Origin: Thermodesulfobacteriota bacterium
Lineage (GTDB): Bacteria > Desulfobacterota > Desulfomonilia > UBA1062
NCBI GenBank assembly: GCA_025454155.1
Contig: JALOOZ010000007.1
Coordinates: 1-48,055 of the forward strand
Reading direction: 5' to 3'
DNA length: 48,055 bases
The notes beneath the pieces were generated by a model. That model saw nothing but the letters and a program-made list of their open reading frames with translations. It was not told the DNA's origin and made no database searches. Below, piece after piece: positions 37,650 through 46,486 of the stretch. Numbering within the stretch: position 1 is the stretch's first letter; each line of letters starts with the position of its first letter. The translations under genes and the position numbers were made by a program.

Positions 37650-38749
37650 GAAAACAGAAGAGGAAGAAGACACCCGGGAAGGCGCTCATCACTGCCGTCA
37701 CCTGCGGCCTCATCGCCCTGATCATCATCGCCACGGGTCTCGTCCTGTTCATCCAGAGACCGTCGCGACCCACGGAACGAATCCCTGGTCCGGAGAAGCC
37801 TGTCACCATCACCAGGCCCCTGATCATGGGAGAAGAGATCCTCATCAAGGGCTGTCTGTACGAGCTGGGCGTTCCGAAAGAGAAGGTCAGCATCAAAGGC
37901 AGGACCGTGCGTGTCACCATGGTGCGGGCGCCTTCCGAAGCCCGCATCCTCAAGGCCTTCTCCGCGCTCGAGCAAGAAGACGGGGTAAAGGTGGGCATGG
38001 AGGATTCTTCCCGCCTGATCGTCACCATGAACGGCCATACCTGGGTGGTCGTCTTCAGCGCCGCCAGGGCTCAGATGGAGACCAGGGCCAGGGTCGCCAT
38101 CATCGTGGATGACATGGGGCAGGATATGGGTATCGCCCGCAAACTCGCAGCAATCGACGCCGACCTCACCTTTGCCGTACTTCCCCACGGGCAGTATTCC
38201 TCGGATGTCGCCCGGTATCTCCACAAGGCCGGAAGACAGGTGCTCCTCCACCTTCCCATGGAAGGCAACGGGAAGAACCCGGGTCCGGGGGCCATCTACG
38301 GCACCACTGCTCCGGACGAGGCCGCCGGGATCCTTCGCGAAGCTCTTGACCTGGTCCCCCATGCGCAGGGCGTGAACAACCACATGGGCTCCGTGGCGAC
38401 CCAGAACAGGGCCATCATGGATGCACTCTTCTCGGTCATCAAGGAGCGGGGCATCTTCTTCGTCGACAGCCTGACCACAGACAACTCGGTGTGCCGGGCT
38501 GCCGCAGAAGAGATCGGGCTGCCCTTCGAGGCCCGCGATGTCTTCCTCGATAACGAACAAACCACCGAATACATATCCGGCCAGATCGAGGACCTTGTCG
38601 CAGCGGCATTACGCCATGGCGAGGCCATAGGGATCTGCCATCCCCATCAGGCCACCTACAGGACCCTGGCCCGCGAGGTTCCGCGACTGGGTGATATAGG
38701 CATCGAGGTGGTGAAGGTCTCCGAACTTGTGGATGAGCCGGACATGTGA
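37646..38749 (+). CDS. Divergent polysaccharide deacetylase (YibQ family)
   Basis: The 367-residue protein has a membrane anchor (about residues 13-38) and a periplasmic domain of the divergent polysaccharide deacetylase family: VAIIVDDMGQDMGIARKL, LTFAVLPHGQYSSDVA, QVLLHLPMEGNG, and GVNNHMGSVAT. In E. coli yibQ follows envC, as here. The NodB fold suggests action on a glycan, but activity of the family is not established. It overlaps ctpA by four bases. Confidence 0.9.
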   Translation: MRKQKRKKTPGKALITAVTCGLIALIIIATGLVLFIQRPSRPTERIPGPEKPVTITRPLIMGEEILIKGCLYELGVPKEKVSIKGRTVRVTMVRAPSEARILKAFSALEQEDGVKVGMEDSSRLIVTMNGHTWVVVFSAARAQMETRARVAIIVDDMGQDMGIARKLAAIDADLTFAVLPHGQYSSDVARYLHKAGRQVLLHLPMEGNGKNPGPGAIYGTTAPDEAAGILREALDLVPHAQGVNNHMGSVATQNRAIMDALFSVIKERGIFFVDSLTTDNSVCRAAAEEIGLPFEARDVFLDNEQTTEYISGQIEDLVAAALRHGEAIGICHPHQATYRTLAREVPRLGDIGIEVVKVSELVDEPDM

Positions 38750-38799
38750 TGCCCGGATTGAACAGGCTGAACGACCCAACCTCCGTGGTCCCGCCTCGA

Positions 38800-38829
38800 T
38801 TGACTCCATCCCGGCCATTGGGATATAGA
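38800..38829 (+). promoter_or_regulatory. Candidate sigma-70 promoter of the NusG-like gene
   Basis: TTGACT (38800-38805) and TATAGA (38824-38829) are 18 bp apart. Transcription would begin near 38836, leaving a 22-nt leader with GGAG before the NusG-like ATG. It marks a likely new unit after the yibQ-like gene. Confidence 0.45.
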
Positions 38830-38857
38830 TGAAGTCGCAAAAAGGTCTGGAGCAGAC

Positions 38858-39358
38858 ATGAAACAGTGGTTCGTGGTACAGACAAATCCCAAGGAGGAAC
38901 ACCTGGCCTCCCTTGTCCTTACCCAGAACGGCATCCCCATCTATCAGCCGTTCATGGAGAAATTCGTGTTTCATGCCAGGAAGAAGACGCTGAAGCGCTA
39001 CCCCCTCTTCCCCAATTACCTCTTCGTGCACATCCCTCCCGTCGAGGAGGAATTCCACAAGATCCGATGGAGCAGGGGCGTTCGGAGGATCCTCATCGAC
39101 AACTACCAGCCCATCCCCATAGAGGACGAGTTCATCACCTCCCTGCAGACTCTCCAGGACAGTCAGAGCGGCGTCATCAAGAAGCCCGTTGAGTTCGAGC
39201 CAGGGGACACGGTACGGATCAAGTCGGGCCCTCTGAAGGATCTCGTCGGGATCTTCGAGGCATGGGGCTCGGATGAAGGCAGGGTGAAGATCCTGATCCA
39301 GATGGTCAACAACCGGGCCAAGGTGGTCATGCACCCCTCCCTCATCGAAAAGGCATGA
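38858..39358 (+). CDS. NusG-family transcription antitermination factor (RfaH-like paralogue)
   Basis: The 166-residue protein has a NusG N-terminal domain (WFVVQTNPKEEHLASLVLTQNGIPIYQPFMEK, then RYPLFPNYLFVHI) and a C-terminal KOW domain (FEPGDTVRIKSGPLKDLVGIFEAW). It does not sit in the usual secE-nusG-rplK block, and the KRYPLFPNYLFV form resembles specialised paralogues such as RfaH, LoaP or UpxY. Such factors bind RNA polymerase and help it read through long operons, often for surface polysaccharides. Which operon it serves is unknown; hflX follows 17 bp later. Confidence 0.88.
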   Translation: MKQWFVVQTNPKEEHLASLVLTQNGIPIYQPFMEKFVFHARKKTLKRYPLFPNYLFVHIPPVEEEFHKIRWSRGVRRILIDNYQPIPIEDEFITSLQTLQDSQSGVIKKPVEFEPGDTVRIKSGPLKDLVGIFEAWGSDEGRVKILIQMVNNRAKVVMHPSLIEKA

Positions 39359-39375
39359 TCCCTTAGGAGGGGCCT

Positions 39376-41001
39376 ATCCAGAAGATCTACGGCAATGGAA
39401 AGACCCTGAAGGCCTCCGATGCCAAGGCCATCGAGCGGCTCTATCGGAGGCGCGTTCCCTTCAATGCCGTCATCTCCCACGAGCTCTGCACGGAGCTGGC
39501 CCGCATATCGGTTGAAGCCGGCATCCAGATCGGCCTGCTCGTCAACCGTCTCGGCGGAGTTGAATACGTGCTCGCCGGCAGCGCCTCGGGCATCTCCATC
39601 CCTGAGTTGAACCGCATGAGGACCCATCCCGGCAGACTCCAGGGACTGAGGCTGATCCACACGCACTTCAAGGACGGACGTCTCACCTTCGAGGACCTCA
39701 CCGACCTTGCCAAGCTCCGCCTCGATATGGTCTACGCCATAGAGGTGCTGGAGGACGGCAGCCCCGGCCTGGCATACGGTGCCCACCTCCTCCCCGCCGA
39801 GGAGGGCGGAACCCTGTGGAAGGTTCTCGACCCGGTGCCCACCTACCGCATCGACATACCCTTCGATGCCTTCATCGAGGCCCTGGAGGGGGAGATCACG
39901 AAGAGGCAGACCCTCCTCGTCCCGGGGGCCCATGCGGACCGGGCCATCCTCGTAGTGGTCTCATCATCGGGCGGGGACATGCTCAAGGATGTCATCGACG
40001 AATTCCAGTCCCTTGCAAAGGCCGCAGAGGTCACGGTGGTGGACACCGTCGTGCAGAAGAGACCGAAGCCGGACCCCCGGTATGTCATCGGCAAGGGCAA
40101 GGTGGCGGACATCTATCTCAGGGCTCTGGCCAAGGACGCCAACCTGCTCGTCTTCGACCATGAGCTCACACCCTCGCAGGCCCGCTCCATCGCCGAGATC
40201 GCGGATATGCGGGTCATCGACCGCACCCAGCTCATCCTCGACATCTTCGCACGCAGGGCCAGGACCAGGGAGGGGAAGATCCAGGTGGAGCTCGCACAGC
40301 TCAGGTACAACATGTCCCGGCTCGTGGGCAAGAACCCCTCTCTGAGCAGGCTGGCAGGAGGCATCGGCACCAGGGGTCCTGGTGAAACCAAGCTCGAGGT
40401 AGACCGTCGTCGCGCCAAGGAGCGAATGGAGCGCCTCGAACGTGAGAACTCCCGGATCAGCCTCAAGAGAAGGATCACCAGGGCCCGCAGGGAAAGGCAG
40501 GGACTGCCCGTGATCTCCATCATCGGCTACACCAACACCGGCAAGTCAACCCTGCTCAATGCCCTGACCAGGAGCAGCGTGCTCACGGCGGACATGCCCT
40601 TCGCCACCCTGGACCCTTCCAGCAAACGACTGCGGTTCCCTAAGGACATCGAGGTTATCATCACCGATACGGTTGGATTTATCCGTGACCTGCCGAAGGA
40701 TCTCCGGGCAGCCTTCATGGCGACACTGGAGGAACTCGAGGACGCCCATCTCCTCCTGGAGGTCATCGACCTCACCGATCCCCACATCGACTACCGCATC
40801 CAGGCCGTGGAAGAGATCCTCAAAGGGCTGAACCTCCAGGACAAGCCGCGCCTGAAGGTATTCAACAAGGCCGACCGGGTCCATAGAAGCACTGCCCGCT
40901 CGTGGGCCGAACGCCATGACGGGGTGATCATTTCGGCCCTGGACAGGGCAACATTGAGAGCACTTATCGAGCGGATGCAGGGATACTTCCTGAAGGTGTA
41001 G
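39376..41001 (+). CDS. hflX: Ribosome-splitting GTPase HflX, probable ATC start codon
   Basis: HflX is a GTPase that binds the large ribosomal subunit and splits stalled ribosomes. Visible are an N-terminal extension (residues 1-130), the HflX glycine-rich block GGIGTRGPGETKLEVDRRR, the P-loop GYTNTGKST, DTVGFIRDLP and the NKAD motif. The conserved N-terminus (QKIYGN...LYRRRVP) begins right after an ATC at 39376, with AGGAGG five bases upstream and an in-frame stop at 39364. No ATG, GTG or TTG exists in frame until GTG at 39568, which would remove 64 conserved residues. I therefore place the start at ATC, giving 541 residues. Confidence 0.88.
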   Translation: MQKIYGNGKTLKASDAKAIERLYRRRVPFNAVISHELCTELARISVEAGIQIGLLVNRLGGVEYVLAGSASGISIPELNRMRTHPGRLQGLRLIHTHFKDGRLTFEDLTDLAKLRLDMVYAIEVLEDGSPGLAYGAHLLPAEEGGTLWKVLDPVPTYRIDIPFDAFIEALEGEITKRQTLLVPGAHADRAILVVVSSSGGDMLKDVIDEFQSLAKAAEVTVVDTVVQKRPKPDPRYVIGKGKVADIYLRALAKDANLLVFDHELTPSQARSIAEIADMRVIDRTQLILDIFARRARTREGKIQVELAQLRYNMSRLVGKNPSLSRLAGGIGTRGPGETKLEVDRRRAKERMERLERENSRISLKRRITRARRERQGLPVISIIGYTNTGKSTLLNALTRSSVLTADMPFATLDPSSKRLRFPKDIEVIITDTVGFIRDLPKDLRAAFMATLEELEDAHLLLEVIDLTDPHIDYRIQAVEEILKGLNLQDKPRLKVFNKADRVHRSTARSWAERHDGVIISALDRATLRALIERMQGYFLKV

Positions 41002-41004
41002 GCT

Positions 41005-44000
41005 CTACTTCTTCTCGCCGCCCATGAACCGCAGAGAATCGTCGAAGAGCTTTCCGGGAAGCTTCAGCGATCTCAGGAGAGATGAAGCAACCGTGCCGGA
41101 CAATGTTTCAACGGGCGCTACCCTGACCTTCGGATCATCCAGGGTTCCTCCGACATTCATGCTGATGACGATGAATTTTCCGTTATCCCCCGTAAGCACC
41201 CAGCCAACCAGAGGTATCATGCTGATGGTCTTGTCCACGGTCTCCAGGGGTTGCACGCCGATGACGGCATCGATCTTCCTGGTGTCCATGAAATACTTGC
41301 CGACCGCCGAAATCTGGATTGAATTGCTGTCGAGCAGGAAGTCGTCGTAGCTGATTGTGTTGTCCCTGATCGTGAACGTGCAGTTGATGCGGTTGTAGGT
41401 GAAGTGCCTGCTCAGGAATTCCGTATCCTGATGCTGGTAGATCTTGTAGACGTTCAGCAGGGAGAAGATCTGGGAGACGAGAGCATACTTCCTTATCTCT
41501 CCGTCTGTTGCGTTGATGGTAAGGTTGCCGTTGAAGGTGTCAGAACTGCCCCAGACGCGGCCTTCGAGATCCAGCGCGCCATCGATGCCAGGGGTGCGGT
41601 TCGACGCCTTGAGTATCTTCCTGAGATCCGAATCCCGCAGTGAAACCACCAGGTCGAAGGAAGTTTTTCCCTCCAGCGAAAGACTCGCAGTCCCCTTCAC
41701 CGTACCCGAAACTGTTTCCATGACTATGTGGTCCAGCTTCAGCTCCCCTGCCTCCAGGGCGGCCTCGGCCGTGGCGTTCTCCACTGGCAGCCCGTAGATG
41801 ACACACTGAACAAGGCGGAGCCTGGCATCGGCCCGGAGATCCTTGATGCCCCCGAGCTTCCTGTCTTTCCCATCCATGGTCATGCCCTCAACAGTGATCA
41901 TCCCTTTGAAGTGGGGCTGCTCACCAATGGTGAGTTCACCGCTTAGGGTGGACCGGACATCTCCTATTCTGACCTTCAGGGCATTCATCGCGATCAGGGA
42001 CGGTCTGACGACCAGATCTCCATTCATGGTCATCACGTCATCGGACAAGGGCAGCGCAGCATCCTGCAGGGAGATGATTCCGGAAGCGGATACCTTGTCG
42101 CCCCAGGAGAGAGAGAGGTTGCCGTCCGCGGCGCCGCTCAAGGCTTTCGTGGCCGTCGGGCTCTGTATGGTCATGTCCTTCAGGTCCACCCTGCCGGAAA
42201 GTTCCGCCGAACCGTCGCCCCCCCTAATGTCAGCCTTCCCCTCCAGCCTGCTCGAGGTGGTGCGGATCACCAGTGAGCCGAAAGATATGGATGAGGGGCT
42301 CCCCAGCCTCGCCGTGAATTCTCCCTGTGCAGTAACTGCCTTTGCCCTGTAACTCTGATCGCCTCTTTCAAGGGCCATCCCCGGGGCGTTCAGCTCCATG
42401 GTGCCACTGAGGACATGGCCTCTGCCCTTGCCCGAAATCTTCAGAAAGGCGTCTTCAAGGGTGAACTTCCCCAGAGGGGGCAGACGGTCGGCGAGGAGGG
42501 TGAACGTGGAGATGCTTTCACCAAACGGAGCCATGATGCTCGCGTTCAGTCTCCTGATGCGGGTGTTGTCAACCGACCCGCTGAGGGCTATGACCTGCGG
42601 CTTTGAAAAGCCCTCTGAGTGATAGGTTCCGGACACGTTCGTCATCGCGTGCCTTTTCCATTGGAATGAACACCCGTCAAGCCGGAGATCTCCTTGGAGC
42701 ATCAACCGGTTCTTGAGCTCCTCGTCATAGACCGTCCTTACCCGTCCCTTGATATGGCCCGCCTTCACCCTGGATACAGGCTCCAGGAGTCTGAGGACTT
42801 CCCCGGGAACCATGGCGGCCCGCCAGACCCGCAAGAAATCAGGTGCAGGCATGTCCACGTCGACATCAACACCCACTCGCATAAGGGGCTTCATCGCTCG
42901 AGGGAACACGATATCCACCCGGGTGAGGCGGGAACTGCCCATCATGCCTGTCAAATTCATGAACCGGATATCTCCCGTGCCATACATGACCTGTCCGGTA
43001 ATGCCCGTAAGGCGCTCGGGTACATGCCCTGCACCGAAGCTCTGGCCCTTCAGTTCCTGGACCACATGGAGGTTGTCCAGAAGATCAACGCCCGAGATGA
43101 AACCCTTGAGGGGGCCATGGTATTGCGCAGTGGAGAACCGGGATCTTCCGCTCCTTATCTGTTGAGAGAGGAGTGTCCTGAGCCATCCGGGGAACTTCTC
43201 CAACGGGAGGAGGGATACGACCTCCTCATAGTCGAACTCCCTGGAGGACAACTCCAGATTGAGCCTGGTGTTCTGCCACGATGCCATATCAGTGAACCCG
43301 CTGATATCCGCTCTTCCCGAGACATCGAGAAACGGGGTCTTCAAGACGATGTCGTTGATCCTCATGGTGTTTCTCTCACCGGTGAGGGATGCGGACGCAC
43401 TCAGTCTGTCGATGGTGCCTTGCACCCAGGGGTAGCTCAAACCCTTGACCTGGAGCGAGAAAGATCCCGACTGACCGTCTCTCGTGTCCTCAACGGAGAT
43501 ATTCGCATGGGCAGTTCCCTTGAGCCTTCCATCCAATTGGTCGAGCTGGATGGCATAGGCATCAAAAGTGAGCTTTCCCGGTCTCTCCAGATCGGTCTCC
43601 AAAAGCACCCTGCCCCCGAGGGTACGGGCCCTGAGGTTTGCCCAGTCACTGGTGATGCGGCCGCTCACATCCGCCAGCGAGATATCCTCGCCCCGGTAAA
43701 TGAGCTTCAGCGAACCTTTCCAGATCACTATCGCGGGCCTTTTACCCTCGCTGTCACGTGCCTTGAGGTTCTTCAAGTTGTCGAGATCCACCGTCCCGGT
43801 CGGCATGATAAGCCGCACCTTCCTGACGCCAACATCCCCGAAGATGATAAGCCGCACCTTCCTGACGCCAACATCCCCGAAGAAGAGCTTCCACAGGGAA
43901 AGATACGCCGTAATACTCCTTATATGGAGGGTTATGACGCCGGGCTGGTCGATGTCCACCTTCGACAGGATGACCCGTGGACCGCTTTTCCATTCGAATC

Positions 44001-44175
44001 TCGCCTTCTCTATGGTAACGGGCACGCCGAGATTCTTCTGCAGCTGGTTCTGGACTGTTGCTGTCACCTTCTCGGGGGACTTGGAGACGAGGTACAAGAG
44101 GGAAATGGACCCTCCCGCCACGAAGGCGATGACGACAAGCAGGGTAAGTATGAGTACTTTGAAGGACTTCTTCAT
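41005..44175 (-). CDS. AsmA/YhdP-like large envelope protein
   Basis: The 1056-residue protein has one N-terminal membrane helix (about residues 7-30), a long beta-rich periplasmic region and a C-terminal AsmA-type domain (GEIRKYALVSQIFSLLNVYKI, VGGTLDDPKVRV). It resembles YhdP, DUF3971 and other AsmA-superfamily proteins, thought to form a bridge that moves phospholipids to the outer membrane. The GGGAGAG sequence precedes the ATG. Residues 99-111 and 112-124 are an exact 12-of-13 repeat caused by a 39-bp tandem duplication. It converges with hflX and diverges from serS. Confidence 0.85.
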   Translation of the reverse strand: MKKSFKVLILTLLVVIAFVAGGSISLLYLVSKSPEKVTATVQNQLQKNLGVPVTIEKARFEWKSGPRVILSKVDIDQPGVITLHIRSITAYLSLWKLFFGDVGVRKVRLIIFGDVGVRKVRLIMPTGTVDLDNLKNLKARDSEGKRPAIVIWKGSLKLIYRGEDISLADVSGRITSDWANLRARTLGGRVLLETDLERPGKLTFDAYAIQLDQLDGRLKGTAHANISVEDTRDGQSGSFSLQVKGLSYPWVQGTIDRLSASASLTGERNTMRINDIVLKTPFLDVSGRADISGFTDMASWQNTRLNLELSSREFDYEEVVSLLPLEKFPGWLRTLLSQQIRSGRSRFSTAQYHGPLKGFISGVDLLDNLHVVQELKGQSFGAGHVPERLTGITGQVMYGTGDIRFMNLTGMMGSSRLTRVDIVFPRAMKPLMRVGVDVDVDMPAPDFLRVWRAAMVPGEVLRLLEPVSRVKAGHIKGRVRTVYDEELKNRLMLQGDLRLDGCSFQWKRHAMTNVSGTYHSEGFSKPQVIALSGSVDNTRIRRLNASIMAPFGESISTFTLLADRLPPLGKFTLEDAFLKISGKGRGHVLSGTMELNAPGMALERGDQSYRAKAVTAQGEFTARLGSPSSISFGSLVIRTTSSRLEGKADIRGGDGSAELSGRVDLKDMTIQSPTATKALSGAADGNLSLSWGDKVSASGIISLQDAALPLSDDVMTMNGDLVVRPSLIAMNALKVRIGDVRSTLSGELTIGEQPHFKGMITVEGMTMDGKDRKLGGIKDLRADARLRLVQCVIYGLPVENATAEAALEAGELKLDHIVMETVSGTVKGTASLSLEGKTSFDLVVSLRDSDLRKILKASNRTPGIDGALDLEGRVWGSSDTFNGNLTINATDGEIRKYALVSQIFSLLNVYKIYQHQDTEFLSRHFTYNRINCTFTIRDNTISYDDFLLDSNSIQISAVGKYFMDTRKIDAVIGVQPLETVDKTISMIPLVGWVLTGDNGKFIVISMNVGGTLDDPKVRVAPVETLSGTVASSLLRSLKLPGKLFDDSLRFMGGEKK
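43805..43882. repeat. Perfect 39-bp tandem duplication inside the AsmA-like gene
   Basis: Two identical 39-bp units lie head to tail at 43805-43843 and 43844-43882. The unit is 13 codons, so the frame is kept and the protein gains a second copy of FGDVGVRKVRLI. Identity at every base, including third codon positions, points to a very recent event or an assembly artefact. Confidence 0.95.
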
Positions 44176-44257
44176 GGGGTTGTCTCTCCCATTAATACAC
44201 AGCAGCTTCGAATTGCAAGCGTTCTCGATGGGAACCCGCAGCTTGAGAGTCCAATCC

Positions 44258-44286
44258 TTGACGGGTTTTCATGAAAATGTTACACT
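44258..44286 (+). promoter_or_regulatory. serS promoter with extended -10, predicted leaderless start
   Basis: TTGACG (44258-44263) and TACACT (44281-44286) are exactly 17 bp apart, and TG sits one base before the -10. Six bases (44287-44292) separate the -10 from the serS ATG, so the usual start point coincides with the A of the ATG. The spacer contains a perfect 12-bp palindrome TTTTCATGAAAA (44266-44277), a possible operator. Confidence 0.65.
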
Positions 44287-44292
44287 CAGTGC

Positions 44293-45564
44293 ATGTTAGA
44301 CGTTAAATTCATAAGACAAAATGCGGACTTAGTGAAGACATCGCTGAAGAACAGAGGGGCATCCATCGGACTCGACCCGCTCATGGAAAAGGACCATGAA
44401 CGCAGGACTCTCATCCAGAAGGCCGAGGAGCTCAAGGCAGCGCGAAACCAGTTTTCCATGAAGATCGCCAAGGCGAAGGGCCAGGGTGGAGACCTGGAAC
44501 AGGAAAAGGCGGAGATGCGCCGCATCTCCGATGAGATCAAGGACCTCGATACCCGGATCCGGGATGTGGAGACCGCCATGGAAACCATGGCCATGGAGAT
44601 CCCCAACATCCCCCACGAGAGCGTTCCCGTGGGCTCCGATCCGAACGACAACCAGGTGGTGCGGAGCTGGGGGGAGAAGCCGCACTTCGACTTTACCCCC
44701 AGGGACCACTGGGAGGTGGGCGAGAATCTGGGCATACTCGACTTCAAGCGCGCCGCCAAGATCACCGGGGCACGCTTCACCGTGAGCTGGGGGCTCGGCT
44801 CCCGCCTGGAGCGTGCGCTGATCAATTTCATGCTCGACGTGCATACCGGCGAGCACGGCTGCACCGAGGTATGGACTCCGTTCATGACCAACCGCGACAG
44901 CATGACCGCCACGGGCCAGCTCCCCAAGTTCGAGGAAGAGCTGTTCCGGACCGACGACTTCTTCCTCGTCCCCACAGCCGAGGTCCCGGTGACCAACCTC
45001 TACCGGGACGAGACCCTGGCCGAGGAAGACCTGCCCATCAAGCTGGTCGCCTATACCCCGTGCTTCCGGAGGGAGGCCGGTTCCTACGGCAAGGACACCC
45101 GGGGCCTCATCAGGCAGCACCAGTTCAACAAGGTGGAGCTGGTGCGGTTCGCCCACCCCGAGCGCTCCTTCACCGACCTGGAGGAGTTGACCTCGGAGGC
45201 CGAGGCCATCCTGAAGAAGCTGGGCCTGCACTACCGCGTGGTGGTGCTCTGCACCGGCGATCTTGGATTCTCCTCGGCAAAGACCTATGACCTCGAGGTG
45301 TGGATGCCGGCCCAGGGCGTGTTCCGGGAGATCTCTTCCTGCAGTAATTTCGTCGACTTCCAGTCCCGGAGGGGGCAGATCCGCTTCAAGCCGAAGCAGG
45401 GCAAGAAGACCGAGCTCTGCCATACGCTCAACGGAAGCGGCCTGGCCGTGGGAAGGACCGTGGCCGCCATCCTGGAGAACTACCAGCAGGCCGACGGCAC
45501 CGTGCGGGTCCCCGAGGCCCTCAGGCCCTACATGGGTGTTGACCTCATCGGCCCCATGCGCTAA
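44293..45564 (+). CDS. serS: Seryl-tRNA synthetase
   Basis: The 423-residue class II synthetase charges tRNA-Ser with serine. It has the N-terminal tRNA-binding coiled coil (residues about 1-110, [22 protein letters not shown]), the TAE motif in [10 protein letters not shown], motif 2 [22 protein letters not shown], and motif 3 [18 protein letters not shown]. The start is certain from the family N-terminus, yet there is no ribosome-binding site before it. Its cognate tRNA-Ser(TGA) follows 14 bp downstream. Confidence 0.98.
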   Translation: MLDVKFIRQNADLVKTSLKNRGASIGLDPLMEKDHERRTLIQKAEELKAARNQFSMKIAKAKGQGGDLEQEKAEMRRISDEIKDLDTRIRDVETAMETMAMEIPNIPHESVPVGSDPNDNQVVRSWGEKPHFDFTPRDHWEVGENLGILDFKRAAKITGARFTVSWGLGSRLERALINFMLDVHTGEHGCTEVWTPFMTNRDSMTATGQLPKFEEELFRTDDFFLVPTAEVPVTNLYRDETLAEEDLPIKLVAYTPCFRREAGSYGKDTRGLIRQHQFNKVELVRFAHPERSFTDLEELTSEAEAILKKLGLHYRVVVLCTGDLGFSSAKTYDLEVWMPAQGVFREISSCSNFVDFQSRRGQIRFKPKQGKKTELCHTLNGSGLAVGRTVAAILENYQQADGTVRVPEALRPYMGVDLIGPMR

Positions 45565-45578
45565 GGAGATTGCCGTCC

Positions 45579-45666
45579 GGAGGGATGGCCGAGTGGCTTA
45601 AGGCGTCGGTCTTGAAAACCGATGTACCGTCAGGTACCGTGGGTTCGACTCCCACTCCCTCCGCCA
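45579..45666 (+). tRNA. tRNA-Ser(TGA)
   Basis: An 88-nt class II tRNA. The acceptor stem is GGAGGGA/TCCCTCC with discriminator G and an encoded CCA (45664-45666). The anticodon loop CTTGAAA between TCGGT and ACCGA gives TGA. A long variable arm (TACCGTCAGGTA region) and the T arm GGTTCGACTCC follow. It reads UCN serine codons. It lies 14 bp after serS and is probably on the same transcript. Confidence 0.97.
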
Positions 45667-45694
45667 TTGAAACATCTCTTTGAGCAAAGATGAA

Positions 45695-46486
45695 CTACTC
45701 CTCCCCTGCCGGCTCGAATTCCAGGACACCGCTGTCCGCCTTGAAAAAGATGGAGAGGCGGCCATCCCTGAGCATGCATGAGGATGCCTCCTGAAGGGCG
45801 CTGGTATACTGGTCGAACAGGGAGTTCGCCGGGCAGATCATGCGCGTATAGGCGAGCTTCCTCATGATCAGGGCATTGCCGGCCATCAGGTAGGTCCCCA
45901 TGCCGCGGTTGCAGTCGGCAAGCACGGTCACCGTCCCGTCCGCCGATAGGACCAGTGCATACTTCGATGGGTCTTCGGGTGCAAGGGCAGTGCTGTCTGG
46001 ATACCGGATCTGCAGGAGCCTCCAGACAGGCCTGGAAACGGATGGGTTCCGCAAGAGGCGCAGACCCTCTTCACCCCAGACGTCGCGGTCGAACTTCAAC
46101 GCGGTGAGGCCTTCGCCGTCCACCACGAACGTCATGACTACGGGCTTCTCATAGGCCCGATCCTGCCGTCCGGTCAGCGCCACCCTCACGGTGCCGCCGA
46201 GGCGGTAATCCCAGGTGCCTGTCTCCACGACGGCCGGTGTTTCGTCCATGAAGTCCGTGAGCATCTCGGCCCGCCTGTCCCGTGCGAGCCTCAGCCGTAT
46301 CATGCGGCCGGGGCTGTCGGCAGCCGGCAGCCTGGCGCCGTAGGATCCATAGGTTCCCTCCGGTATGACCGGAGAGACCTTGTCCTCGTCTTCGGCCGTG
46401 AACCAGGAGGCGCACCCCGCACTTGTCAGGACGAGAAAGGCCACCACGAGCACGGTCCACTTCCTGTGTCCAACCGGATCCATCAT
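45695..46486 (-). CDS. Lipoprotein with NlpE-like and META-like domains
   Basis: The 263-residue protein has a signal peptide with lipobox LTSAGC (cysteine at residue 25), so it should be lipidated. Residues about 40-130 resemble the NlpE N-terminal fold (YGARLPAADSPGRMIRLRL, then ETGTWDYR), though the paired cysteines of NlpE are missing. Residues about 150-260 resemble a META/HslJ domain (SKYALVLSADGTVTVLADCNRGMGTY, RMICPANSLFDQYTSAL). Such proteins sit in the outer membrane and are linked to envelope stress or adhesion sensing. The start overlaps the upstream stop in ATGATG; the second ATG at 46483 has better ribosome-binding spacing. Confidence 0.82.
   Translation of the reverse strand: MMDPVGHRKWTVLVVAFLVLTSAGCASWFTAEDEDKVSPVIPEGTYGSYGARLPAADSPGRMIRLRLARDRRAEMLTDFMDETPAVVETGTWDYRLGGTVRVALTGRQDRAYEKPVVMTFVVDGEGLTALKFDRDVWGEEGLRLLRNPSVSRPVWRLLQIRYPDSTALAPEDPSKYALVLSADGTVTVLADCNRGMGTYLMAGNALIMRKLAYTRMICPANSLFDQYTSALQEASSCMLRDGRLSIFFKADSGVLEFEPAGEE

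Noticed and set aside
42694-44274. 526-codon open frame on the plus strand opposite the AsmA-like gene
   Set aside because: It is antisense to a gene with clear family features, has no recognisable domain and even copies the 39-bp duplication; it is a shadow frame of GC-rich coding DNA.
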